Positions 1-6,747 are shown, numbered from the stretch's first letter. The stretch: 16,727 nucleotides of DNA from WYZ-LMO11 sp964617245 (GCA_964617245.1 CAZTWF010000029.1:1-16727), one strand, 5' to 3'. Numbers and translations are program-made. Notes: generated by a model from the letters alone, not told the origin.

Positions 1-16
1 AGGTAAAGTAAGTTAA
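1..16 (+). CDS. 3' end of an upstream gene (partial, unidentified)
   Basis: An open frame enters from the left edge and ends with TAA at 14-16; its last four codons read Gly-Lys-Val-Ser. The stop overlaps the next ATG in a TAATG junction, so the upstream gene is co-directional and probably cotranscribed with the RFC large subunit. In many archaea the RFC small subunit lies here, but sixteen bases cannot identify it. Confidence 0.35.
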
Positions 17-1164
17 TGGAACCTTGGACTGAAAGATTTAAACCAAAATCTTTACAAGAAATTGTAGGAAATTATAATGCAGCATTAGAATTATTAGAAT
101 GGATTAAATCTTATTTATCTGGAAAAACTGATAAGAAAGCAGTATTACTATATGGTCCACCTGGCACAGGAAAAACATTATCTGTTCATTTAATTGCTAA
201 AACTCTTGATTTAGAGTTATTAGAAATGAATGCGAGTGATTTCAGAACTGAAGAAATAATTGAAACCATAGCTGGTAGTGCCTCACTTCAATCTTCCTTA
301 TTTGGAAAAAAAGGAAAAATAATTCTTTTTGATGAAGTTGATGGTATATCAGTAAGAGAAGATAAAGGTGGAATTAATGCAATTAAAAAAATCATTAATA
401 CTTCTAGATATCCTGTAGTATTAATAGCAAATAATCCTTGGGATCCAAAACTTAGAGAATTAAGAGAATTATGTCATATGATAAGATTCAATAGGATAAG
501 AACACCAAGTATTGTTGCAAGACTTAAGAGAATTGCTCAATTAGCTGGTATTAATGCTGAAGAAGAGGCTTTAAAAAGAATAGCAGAAATAGCTAATGGA
601 GATATAAGAGCTGCTATTAATGATTTTCAAATGCTTTCTGAAGGTAAAAAATATCTAAGAGAAAGTGATATTGTAAGACTATATCCTAGAACTCAAGAAT
701 TAGAAATATTTGATGTTATGAAGGGAATTTTCTCAGCTAATACTATTCTAAGAGCTAAGATTACTGCTGAAAATTCAGCTATAGATATAGATTTATTAAT
801 GCAATGGCTAAATGAAAATATACCAAATCAATATACTACACCTGAGGAAAGAGCAGAAGCATATGATTGGTTTTCTAAAGCTGATGTATTTTTGAATAGA
901 GCAAAAAGAAAACAAATATGGGATTTAATAAGCTATGCAATAGAACTTGCAGTAGGAGGTGTTGCATTAGCAAAAAGAACTCCTTATAAGTTTACAAAAT
1001 ATTCATTTCCTAGATTAATTTCTTTATTAAGTCAGAATAAAGAAGAAAGAGAGAAGAAAAGAGAAGAATTAAGAGTATTAGCAAAAGAACTTCATGTATC
1101 TACAAGAAAATTAATATCAGAATATCTTCCATATATCAATATTATATATAATAAGGCGCTCTAA
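16..1164 (+). CDS. rfcL: Replication factor C large subunit (clamp loader), short form
   Basis: AAA+ ATPase of the clamp-loader complex, which with RFC small subunits opens PCNA and loads it on primer-template DNA. Visible motifs: Walker A GPPGTGKT at residues 47-54, Walker B LFDEVDG at 104-110, sensor-1 region VVLIANN at 134-140, and sensor-2 segment NGDIRAAIND at 194-203. A helical collar domain follows from about residue 230. At 382 aa it is shorter than archaeal large subunits as I know them (about 400-500 aa). It stops inside or just after the collar, without the usual charged linker and C-terminal PCNA-binding PIP box. The start ATG overlaps the stop of an upstream gene. The last 23 bp overlap the convergent moaA on the other strand. 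The family call is firm; the missing tail is a direct observation. Confidence 0.95.
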   Translation: MEPWTERFKPKSLQEIVGNYNAALELLEWIKSYLSGKTDKKAVLLYGPPGTGKTLSVHLIAKTLDLELLEMNASDFRTEEIIETIAGSASLQSSLFGKKGKIILFDEVDGISVREDKGGINAIKKIINTSRYPVVLIANNPWDPKLRELRELCHMIRFNRIRTPSIVARLKRIAQLAGINAEEEALKRIAEIANGDIRAAINDFQMLSEGKKYLRESDIVRLYPRTQELEIFDVMKGIFSANTILRAKITAENSAIDIDLLMQWLNENIPNQYTTPEERAEAYDWFSKADVFLNRAKRKQIWDLISYAIELAVGGVALAKRTPYKFTKYSFPRLISLLSQNKEEREKKREELRVLAKELHVSTRKLISEYLPYINIIYNKAL

Positions 1165-2041
1165 GCATTATTGCTTTTTTAAATAATTCTTCTATTTCTT
1201 CATCAGAAGCTCCATTTCTCATTGGAGTAATAATATCTACTAAATTATCATTTCTCATTAAACATGGTTTTATTTTTCCATTACTTGTTATTCTTATTCT
1301 AGAACATCTCTTACAAAAACTAGGATTTGTAGGTCTTACAATTTCAATAGGAATTCCATTTACAATATATATTTTCCTATCATTCATATCTTCTCTTATT
1401 ATTACTTCTTCAGCTAAATCCCTAAACATTTTTTCAATAAATGATAGATCAATATAATGTTTTTCAAAGAAATTATTATCTAAATTTAATTTTTCCAATT
1501 CTATTAATTGTAAAGAACATCTTAGAGAAGAAACAAAATTAATAAATTTAGGAATCTCATTATCATTTATTCCTCTCATTACTACAGTATTTATTTTTAC
1601 ATTCATACCTTTTCTTATAGCATTATGAACTCCAGATATTACATCTAATAGATTTCCACCAGTTATAGAGGAATAAATATAAGGATTTAAACTTGGAATT
1701 GAAATATTTAATCTTCTTAAACCAGCTTTAAATAATTCTTCTATTTTATCATTTAGTAAAGAACCATTAGTAGTAATAGCAACATCATCTAGTCCTATAT
1801 CAATAGTTCTCTTAATAATTTCTCCTATATCTTCTCTTATAAGAGGCTCTCCTCCAGTAAATTTTACTCTTTTGATATTAAGTTTTTTAGCAATTCTTAT
1901 AATTCTTATAATTTCTTCACATTTCATTTCTTCATATGATTTTCCTTCACCTTCATGATGACAATATTTACAATTAAGATTACATTTCTGAGTAATACTA
2001 ATACGTAATCCAGTAATTTCTCTATTATAAGGATCTATCAT
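1142..2041 (-). CDS. moaA: GTP 3',8-cyclase MoaA (radical SAM)
   Basis: First step of molybdopterin synthesis: radical-SAM rearrangement of GTP to 3',8-cH2GTP, which MoaC then converts to cyclic pyranopterin monophosphate. The N-terminal cluster is CX3CX2C at C20, C24 and C27, followed by the SAM-binding segment FTGGEPLIR. The C-terminal substrate-side cluster is CX2CX13C at C243, C246 and C260. Length (299 aa) suits an archaeal MoaA. The protein ends in APYYI, so the C-terminal Gly-Gly known from bacterial and human MoaA is absent; this may be normal in archaea. The ATG start lies 17 bp inside the end of mobB and is preceded by a purine-rich GAGAGGAT, a plausible Shine-Dalgarno. It is the last gene of the leftward moa block and converges with rfcL. 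Confidence 0.95.
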   Translation of the reverse strand: MIDPYNREITGLRISITQKCNLNCKYCHHEGEGKSYEEMKCEEIIRIIRIAKKLNIKRVKFTGGEPLIREDIGEIIKRTIDIGLDDVAITTNGSLLNDKIEELFKAGLRRLNISIPSLNPYIYSSITGGNLLDVISGVHNAIRKGMNVKINTVVMRGINDNEIPKFINFVSSLRCSLQLIELEKLNLDNNFFEKHYIDLSFIEKMFRDLAEEVIIREDMNDRKIYIVNGIPIEIVRPTNPSFCKRCSRIRITSNGKIKPCLMRNDNLVDIITPMRNGASDEEIEELFKKAIMLRAPYYI

Positions 2042-2525
2042 TTTTAATCCTCTCTATATATGATCTTATAAATTCTGAGATTATTCTTGAATCATTTTTT
2101 AATACTGGAATATTAATATTCTTTATTTCAATATCTGATATTATTCCAATTACCTTTGGAATTTTTTTGATTTTTTCAATTTCTTCTTGATTCTTTATTA
2201 TCATAAGCTTAGGATATTTAGAGCTTTTAAATCCTTCACATATTATTAAATCAGGTTTTATTTTATACAATATCTTCATTAAATCTTTTTTATTTGAAAA
2301 ATACATTATTGCATTATTTTCAATTCTTGATATAATAGCAGAAATAAAAGCTCCAGCTTTTCTATATCTCCAAGTATCCTTTTCAAAATCATTTAATATT
2401 TTATGAGAAGAATGTTTTATTACACATATTTTAAAATCTTTAAGATTCTCTATAATCTCTTCTATTAATGTTGTTTTTCCATATTTTTTTCCAAATGAAG
2501 AAATACATATTATTGGAATTTTCAT
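2025..2525 (-). CDS. mobB: Molybdopterin-guanine dinucleotide biosynthesis adaptor MobB
   Basis: P-loop NTPase that assists conversion of molybdenum cofactor to its guanine dinucleotide form. A P-loop region at residues 9-20 (SSFGKKYGKTT) is followed by a MobB-like pattern with HSSHK, the WRYRKAGA segment and DLIICEGFK. The P-loop is unusual: the first glycine of GxxxxGKT is replaced by Phe, with Gly one residue later. I place the start at the ATG at 2525, giving MKIPIICIS and 166 aa, one base after the moaB stop. An in-frame GTG at 2534 would add three residues and overlap moaB by 8 bp. It lies between moaB and moaA in one overlapping string, and the context supports the cofactor role. Confidence 0.85.
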   Translation of the reverse strand: MKIPIICISSFGKKYGKTTLIEEIIENLKDFKICVIKHSSHKILNDFEKDTWRYRKAGAFISAIISRIENNAIMYFSNKKDLMKILYKIKPDLIICEGFKSSKYPKLMIIKNQEEIEKIKKIPKVIGIISDIEIKNINIPVLKNDSRIISEFIRSYIERIKNDRSL

Positions 2526-2526
2526 A

Positions 2527-3051
2527 TTATTCACGTATCATTTTTATTAAATGTGGAGCTTCAGATATTATTATTTTCTCTAATGCAAGTTTTATAGCAT
2601 CTGGTGATCCTGGTAAAAGAAATATAAGTTTATTATTTTTAATACCAGCAGTAGCTCTTGATGCTATAGCTGATGTTCCAATTTCATTATATGAAAGAAA
2701 TCTAAATAATTCTCCAAATCCTGGTAATACTTTTTCAAATATTGGAGAAATTGCTTCTATACTTACATCTTTTCTACTTATGCCTGTTCCACCACTTACT
2801 ATAATAACATCTATTTCTGGATTATTAATCATAGTTTCTACTTTCTCTCTTATAGTTTTTAAGTCATTTGGAAGATAGATTTTTTCAATAATAATATTTC
2901 CACTATTAATTATTATATCTTCAGCAATTTTTCCACTTAAATCTTCAAATTTTTCATTTTTTATAATCTTTGAATATATATTATCACTTGTTATTACTAA
3001 TGAATATTTTATTCTTTTTGGTAAATCTATATGATGTTTTAAATTTATCAT
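2527..3051 (-). CDS. moaB: Molybdenum cofactor biosynthesis protein MoaB/MogA family (MPT adenylyltransferase)
   Basis: Adenylates molybdopterin (MogA-type activity, which archaeal MoaB proteins carry out) before molybdate insertion. Family signatures: SGGTG at residues 86-90 followed by S-R-K-D, PGFGELFR at 110-117, SRATAG at 131-136 and LPGSP at 146-150. I choose the ATG at 3051 (174 aa), 7 bp after the moaC stop. A TTG at 3078 would extend it by nine residues into moaC. Length matches the family, about 170 aa. The gene sits between moaC and mobB. Confidence 0.92.
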   Translation of the reverse strand: MINLKHHIDLPKRIKYSLVITSDNIYSKIIKNEKFEDLSGKIAEDIIINSGNIIIEKIYLPNDLKTIREKVETMINNPEIDVIIVSGGTGISRKDVSIEAISPIFEKVLPGFGELFRFLSYNEIGTSAIASRATAGIKNNKLIFLLPGSPDAIKLALEKIIISEAPHLIKMIRE

Positions 3052-3058
3052 TTTAAAC

Positions 3059-3490
3059 TTACCACTTACTTTTTTCAATTACTCTTATTTCCTTTATTAA
3101 AGTATTAGGATATTGACCTTTTTCATCTTTTTCATATTTTTTTACCATATCCCATATTGTTAATAATGCTACAGATACTCCTGTTAATGCCTCCATTTCT
3201 ACACCTGTTTTTGCATTAGTTCTTACTAATGATAAAACTTCTATTTCATTTTCTTTAATATTAAATTCTATTGATATATATTCTATGGGAATTGGATGAC
3301 ATAATGGTATTATCTCTGATGTATTCTTAATTGCTTGAATAGCTGCTATTTTAGCTATTGTAATAACATCACCTTTTTCTATAGCATTTTTCTTTATTAA
3401 ATCAATTGTTTCTTTTTTTAAAATAATTTTACCAATAGCCTTTGCTTCTCTCATTACTATTTCCTTATGACTAATATCTATCATACTCAT
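3059..3490 (-). CDS. moaC: Cyclic pyranopterin monophosphate synthase MoaC
   Basis: Converts 3',8-cH2GTP (the MoaA product) to cyclic pyranopterin monophosphate. Family signatures: MIDISHKE at the N-terminus, PLCHP at residues 62-66, KTGVEMEALTGVS at 94-106 and DMVK at 114-117. These cover the conserved His, Glu, Asp and Lys region of the active site. Starts are ambiguous: GTG at 3499 forms a GTGA overlap with the upstream regulator's stop, ATG at 3490 gives 143 aa, and ATG at 3484 begins directly at MIDIS. A GTGAT sequence at 3499-3495 could act as a Shine-Dalgarno for either ATG, so 3490 is chosen. It lies in the cdc6-wHTH-moaC-moaB-mobB-moaA string. Confidence 0.94.
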   Translation of the reverse strand: MSMIDISHKEIVMREAKAIGKIILKKETIDLIKKNAIEKGDVITIAKIAAIQAIKNTSEIIPLCHPIPIEYISIEFNIKENEIEVLSLVRTNAKTGVEMEALTGVSVALLTIWDMVKKYEKDEKGQYPNTLIKEIRVIEKSKW

Positions 3491-3495
3491 ATCTA

Positions 3496-3756
3496 TCACT
3501 TCTTAAAAGAATTAAATAAATTCTTAATAGCTTGAGCTTTACCATATTCTTTTTTTAATCTAAATATTCTTATTCTACCAAATCTTTTTTCTTCTACAAT
3601 TCCCATTTCACAAAGTTTTTTTAAATGTGCACAAGTTGTAGCATGATTTAATCCTGTTTTCCTTGTTATAGCTGAAATATTTAATTCTTCTTTTTCAGCA
3701 AGAACTTTAAGTATTTTTACTCTTCCTCTTGATGAAAAAATTTCTTCTACTGACAT
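3496..3756 (-). CDS. Small ArsR-like winged-helix transcriptional regulator
   Basis: An 86-aa protein that is essentially one winged-helix domain. The N-terminal helix contains RVKILKVLAEKEELN. The helix-turn-helix reads NISAITRKTGLNHATTCAHLKKL, split here as NISAITRKTG and LNHATTCAHLKKL. The wing follows as GIVEEKRFGRIRIFRL. No metal-binding Cys cluster is obvious (two isolated Cys only), so an ArsR-type metal sensor is not supported. Its ATG overlaps the cdc6 stop (TAATG), and its TGA overlaps a possible moaC GTG start. It is therefore translated between the initiator and the moa genes, where it could regulate this block; target and ligand are unknown. Confidence 0.8.
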   Translation of the reverse strand: MSVEEIFSSRGRVKILKVLAEKEELNISAITRKTGLNHATTCAHLKKLCEMGIVEEKRFGRIRIFRLKKEYGKAQAIKNLFNSFKK

Positions 3757-4928
3757 TATTTTTCACTACTTAATATCATTTCTAATTTTTCAGCTGGTAT
3801 TCCTGTAAGATTTATTATTGTTGTTCTTCCTTTAGTATTTACTACTTTAGTTTGAATAATACCAATATTTTTTAAATTTTGAATATATTCCCATAGTTGA
3901 GTATGTTTTCTTGGCTCTATTTTTTTATTTTCACATATCATATTATAAACAGATTCTACTTCTCCCATATTTGTATATGTATTTTTACTCTTTTTTAGAA
4001 TACTTGCTATTGAAAGTAATAATAATTTTTCATGTAATGATAATTCTAATATAATATTTATTGGAAATGGAAAAACATCTGATTGTGCCTTTCTTACATG
4101 TTCAGGAGTTATCTTATCAGATCCATCAGCATCTGCATATTTTCCTGCTCTCCAAAGCAATTCAAGTGCATATCTTGCATCACCTCTTGAAGCAGCTATT
4201 TCAGCAATCATATTTAAAATATCATCATTAATTACTCCTTCTTTTAATGCTTCTTTACTTCTTAATTTTATAATATCGTATAATTGGTCTGAAGTATAAG
4301 GATCAAATTTTACTATATTATGAAGTAAAGTACTTTGTATTGATCTATCTATTTCATATAATAGATTTAAATTTCTAGTAATTAACATTATACTTATTCT
4401 TTGTTTTTTATCAATATATTCATCAGTAATACGTGATAAGAAGTATAATAATGTCTCATTTTCTATTATAAAATCTATTTCATCTAAAGTTAATAGAATA
4501 TATGAATCATTTTCTTCTAAATAATTCCATATTAAATTAAAAAATTCTTGTACTGATAATCCTCTATTTGGAATATTTGGTATTAAATTTTGAGCAATTT
4601 TCCTTATGATAAGAAAGAAAGTTCTATCTTTATAACAATTTATATGAATATATTTTAGATTAATTTTTCTTTCTTTTGCAATATTTTCCATAATAATTCC
4701 AAATCTTTTTGCTACAGCAGTTTTTCCAACACCTATATCACCAACTAATATGGCTCTTTGTAATATAGCTCCAGGAGAATCTATCATTATTCTAAATAAT
4801 CTAGTTAGATTTCTTATTTGTTCTTCACGATGAACTAGATTTACTGGTACATAATCTGGAAAAAGAACAGCCTCATTTTTAAATACAGATGGTTTTTCTA
4901 ATTCTCTTAATATTATATCATATGTCAT
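3756..4928 (-). CDS. cdc6: Orc1/Cdc6 family replication initiator ATPase
   Basis: Archaeal origin-recognition protein, an AAA+ ATPase with a C-terminal winged helix that binds origin DNA and helps load MCM. Walker A GDIGVGKTA is at residues 63-71, Walker B LLTLDEID at 145-152, sensor 1 IMLITRN at about 180-186, and the sensor-2 segment GDARYALELLWRAG at 249-262. Residues 285-390 form the winged-helix part. Length (390 aa) is normal. The ATG at 4928 is the first in frame. The 43-bp upstream gap shows no obvious origin-recognition repeats, so the gene does not mark an origin by itself. It is tightly joined downstream to a small regulator and the moa genes, an unusual partnership. Confidence 0.94.
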   Translation of the reverse strand: MTYDIILRELEKPSVFKNEAVLFPDYVPVNLVHREEQIRNLTRLFRIMIDSPGAILQRAILVGDIGVGKTAVAKRFGIIMENIAKERKINLKYIHINCYKDRTFFLIIRKIAQNLIPNIPNRGLSVQEFFNLIWNYLEENDSYILLTLDEIDFIIENETLLYFLSRITDEYIDKKQRISIMLITRNLNLLYEIDRSIQSTLLHNIVKFDPYTSDQLYDIIKLRSKEALKEGVINDDILNMIAEIAASRGDARYALELLWRAGKYADADGSDKITPEHVRKAQSDVFPFPINIILELSLHEKLLLLSIASILKKSKNTYTNMGEVESVYNMICENKKIEPRKHTQLWEYIQNLKNIGIIQTKVVNTKGRTTIINLTGIPAEKLEMILSSEK

Positions 4929-4967
4929 ATCAATTATTAATTAGTTTTTAGAAAATTTATGACTTTT

Positions 4968-4979
4968 GTATTTAAATAT
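4968..4979 (-). promoter_or_regulatory. Candidate TATA-box promoter of the cdc6-moa block
   Basis: An ATTTAAAT core reads as a TATA-like element on the minus strand about 45 bp before the cdc6 ATG, partly overlapping the stop codon of the upstream THUMP gene. A start site about 25 bp downstream would leave a short leader. This is inferred from base pattern and spacing only, in a very AT-rich background. Confidence 0.35.
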
Positions 4980-5484
4980 TACTTAGTGAGTTAAGTGAAA
5001 GTTTTTTTATAATTCTATTTAAAGGACCAAAAGTTATAGCAGTTTTTTCTCCTATTATGTTTATAAATATTATTAATTCTGGATTTTTATAATCAATTTT
5101 ATAACCTAATTCCTTTAGTTTTTCTCCTATAATTACTTTTAATTCATGAGCAGATTCTATATTTTTTCCTCTTTTATGACATTCAATTTTTATTCTTCCA
5201 GTTTTTCCTTTTACTAATTCAATTATAGCTTTTAATATTGATGAAATATTTGATTCTACTATAATATCTACTGGAATAACTTTATAAACATAAGCTGTAG
5301 GACATTCTTTTAATATATTTACAATTTCATCTGAATTAATTTTATTAGATTTTAATATTAATAATCCACGATATCCACTTTCTAAAAATTCAGCTTCATA
5401 ATCTACAGGAAAAATACAATCTAAAATTTCAATTTTTGCAGAAGATTCTTTATTATGAGGTACTGTAATTAATACTATTCCCAT
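4972..5484 (-). CDS. THUMP-domain protein (predicted RNA-binding, COG1818-like)
   Basis: A 170-aa protein whose second half resembles a THUMP domain: IKIECHKRGKNIESAHELK (residues about 98-116), then IGEKLKELGYKIDYKNPEL and a final strand pair around IIFINIIGEKTAI. THUMP domains bind the acceptor end of tRNAs and are usually fused to modifying enzymes; here no catalytic domain follows. The size and arrangement match the stand-alone THUMP proteins of archaea related to Tan1, which act as tRNA-binding partners of an acetyltransferase. That role is family knowledge, not shown here. The ATG at 5484 is the start. It reads away from the DUF362 gene across a 59-bp gap and is 43 bp from cdc6. Confidence 0.75.
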   Translation of the reverse strand: MGIVLITVPHNKESSAKIEILDCIFPVDYEAEFLESGYRGLLILKSNKINSDEIVNILKECPTAYVYKVIPVDIIVESNISSILKAIIELVKGKTGRIKIECHKRGKNIESAHELKVIIGEKLKELGYKIDYKNPELIIFINIIGEKTAITFGPLNRIIKKLSLNSLSNI

Positions 5485-5543
5485 ATATTCATTTATTCAT
5501 TTTGAGATAATAACTTTTAAGTATTTTTGCTATAATTATAGTT
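5485..5543. promoter_or_regulatory. Divergent promoter gap between the THUMP gene and the DUF362 gene
   Basis: This 59-bp gap contains CTTTTAAG at 5514-5521, whose A/T core can serve as a TATA-like element in both directions. Its centre is about 27 bp before the DUF362 ATG, the spacing expected for a leaderless transcript. It is about 33 bp before the THUMP ATG, giving a very short leader. A perfect palindrome lies between this element and the DUF362 start. Assignment is by spacing and composition only. Confidence 0.45.
5530..5541. repeat. 12-bp perfect palindrome upstream of the DUF362 gene
   Basis: CTATAATTATAG is its own reverse complement and ends 2 bp before the ATG of the DUF362/ferredoxin gene. 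It sits between the TATA-like element and the presumed start site, where a bound repressor would block transcription. It could be an operator; the base composition makes chance palindromes fairly common. Confidence 0.45.
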
Positions 5544-6617
5544 ATGATATCTGATGTTTATTTTCTTGATTTTAATAAAATGAGTAATACAATTAGAGAA
5601 ATAGATAAATTATTAGAGAAATCTCTTCCATATATAAAACCAGGATCTAATATTGCTATTAAAGTACATATTGGAGAAAGAGGAAATATTACATATATAA
5701 GACCTTTTTTTATAAGAAAAATTGTTGATTTTATAAAAGAACAAAAAGCAAAACCTTTCATTACTGAAACTACTGTTTTATATCCTACAGGATATAGAAG
5801 AAATGAAATAGAAATAATTGAAACTGCTAAATATAATGGATTTACAGAAGAAGGATTAGGTTGTCCTATTATTGTAGCTGATGGTAGTGATGGAGAAGAT
5901 GGTATTGAAGTTATTTCTGATTTTCCTAATTCTCCAATAAAAAGTATAAAAGTAGCAAGAAAAATAGCAGAAGCTGATGGAGTTATTATTATAAGTCATG
6001 TAAAAGGACATTTATTTTCTGGATTTGGTGGAGCAATTAAAAATCTTGCTATGGGATGTACAACAAGAAGTAGTAAAAGAATTCAACATGCAGCACATGG
6101 AATTGTATTTAATTATGAAAAATGTAATAGTTGTGGTAAATGTATAGAAGCATGTGTATTTTCTGCAATAGAAATGATAAATAATAAACCAATTAGAAAT
6201 GAAAATAATTGTATGTATTGTGGAAATTGTATTTTTTCATGTGAAAATAATGCAATAGATATATTTAAAGATGGAAAGGAAAAATTTCAAATAGCTTTAG
6301 CTTATACTGCTGCATGTGTATTAAAATTAATAAAACCATTAGTTTTTTTAAATTTCTTAATGGATATAACTAATTTATGTGATTGTTGTGCACCTGCTGG
6401 TAATATAATTACTCATCATATTGGAATATTAGCATCAAAAGATCCAGTAGCAATAGATGAAGCTTCTTTAGACTTAATAGATAATAGTCCTTTATTTCCT
6501 GGTATTCCATATCCTGATCCATTAGGTAAATTAAATGGTACTAATAGTAGAATTCAAATAAAATATCTTGAAAAATTAGGAATGGGAAATAGAAAATATA
6601 GATTAATTTATATTTGA
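5544..6617 (+). CDS. DUF362 iron-sulfur protein with two [4Fe-4S] ferredoxin motifs
   Basis: A 357-aa DUF362-family protein with a ferredoxin insert. DUF362 signatures: KVHIGERGN near residues 40-48, SHVKGH at 151-156, GFGGAIKNLAMG at 160-171, and a late DPVAIDEAS at 300-308. Two CX2CX2CX3C motifs are at C194, C197, C200, C204 and C223, C226, C229, C233, enough for two [4Fe-4S] clusters. A further cysteine group (LCDCCAP, 278-284) lies after them. No signal peptide is seen, so it is probably cytoplasmic. The reaction is not established from sequence; members are thought to act in electron transfer or iron-sulfur chemistry. The gene ends 7 bp from the mature 3' end of the convergent tRNA-His. 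Confidence 0.85.
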   Translation: MISDVYFLDFNKMSNTIREIDKLLEKSLPYIKPGSNIAIKVHIGERGNITYIRPFFIRKIVDFIKEQKAKPFITETTVLYPTGYRRNEIEIIETAKYNGFTEEGLGCPIIVADGSDGEDGIEVISDFPNSPIKSIKVARKIAEADGVIIISHVKGHLFSGFGGAIKNLAMGCTTRSSKRIQHAAHGIVFNYEKCNSCGKCIEACVFSAIEMINNKPIRNENNCMYCGNCIFSCENNAIDIFKDGKEKFQIALAYTAACVLKLIKPLVFLNFLMDITNLCDCCAPAGNIITHHIGILASKDPVAIDEASLDLIDNSPLFPGIPYPDPLGKLNGTNSRIQIKYLEKLGMGNRKYRLIYI

Positions 6618-6624
6618 GCTGGAG

Positions 6625-6713
6625 GGCCCGGAGCGGGGATCGAACCCGCGATCTGGGGCTCCACAGGCCCCCGGGATAACCACTACCCTTCGGGGCATTA
6701 GCTTACCCGGGCC
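6625..6713 (-). tRNA. tRNA-His (anticodon GTG), intron-containing
   Basis: Read on the minus strand, the acceptor stem pairs GCCCGGG with TCCGGGC (one G-U pair). The anticodon stem pairs GGGGC with GCCCC around loop CTGTGGA (anticodon GTG at 6664-6662). The T arm pairs GCGGG with CCCGC around TTCGATC. G-1 is encoded at 6713 opposite C73 at 6625, the histidine identity pair. The D arm is GGG/CCC with A14, G15, G18, G19 and A21 in place, but only after a 15-nt insertion (6703-6689) is removed between positions 9 and 10. The mature length is 74 nt with G-1. CCA is not encoded, matching the CCA-adding enzyme in this window. It lies downstream of tRNA-Glu, tail to tail with the DUF362 gene. Confidence 0.95.
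6689..6703 (-). other. Noncanonical 15-nt tRNA intron with a BHB motif (position 9/10)
   Basis: The intron AGCTAATGCCCCGAA interrupts tRNA-His after A9. The precursor folds into a canonical bulge-helix-bulge. The central helix is CGGG (6709-6706) with CCCG (6694-6691), 4 bp. The two 3-nt bulges are TAA (6705-6703) and AAG (6690-6688). The outer helix is GCC with GGT, and the inner helix GC/GC is closed by the loop TAAT. Cutting each bulge after its second base releases exactly this 15-mer and restores T8-A9-G10. This is the archaeal splicing endonuclease substrate geometry. Confidence 0.88.
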
Positions 6714-6747
6714 ACTCCTCCAGCATGATGAAAGTAATATAAAATTA

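Larger units (their letters stand above)
6618..6724 (-). repeat. 7-bp inverted repeat flanking tRNA-His
   Basis: On the minus strand GCTGGAG (6724-6718) lies upstream of tRNA-His and is perfectly complementary to CTCCAGC (6624-6618), which begins immediately after discriminator C73. With the G-1:C73 pair and the acceptor stem this would make one long helix, interrupted only by a 4-nt bulge, GAGT (6717-6714), exactly 5' of G-1. The right arm ends against the stop codon of the DUF362 gene. It may be a precursor-processing element; only the complementarity is observed. Confidence 0.7.

Noticed and set aside
2468..2878. Plus-strand open frame of 136 codons opposite mobB and moaB
   Set aside because: It lies wholly antisense to two well-supported genes, has a low-complexity hydrophobic translation and no recognisable domain.
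4929..4971. Possible replication origin next to cdc6
   Set aside because: Archaeal origins often lie beside cdc6, but this gap is 43 bp and shows no repeated G-rich origin-recognition boxes; the other side is coding.
5558..5761. Minus-strand open frame of 67 codons within the DUF362 gene
   Set aside because: Fully antisense to a conserved gene and without its own start context.
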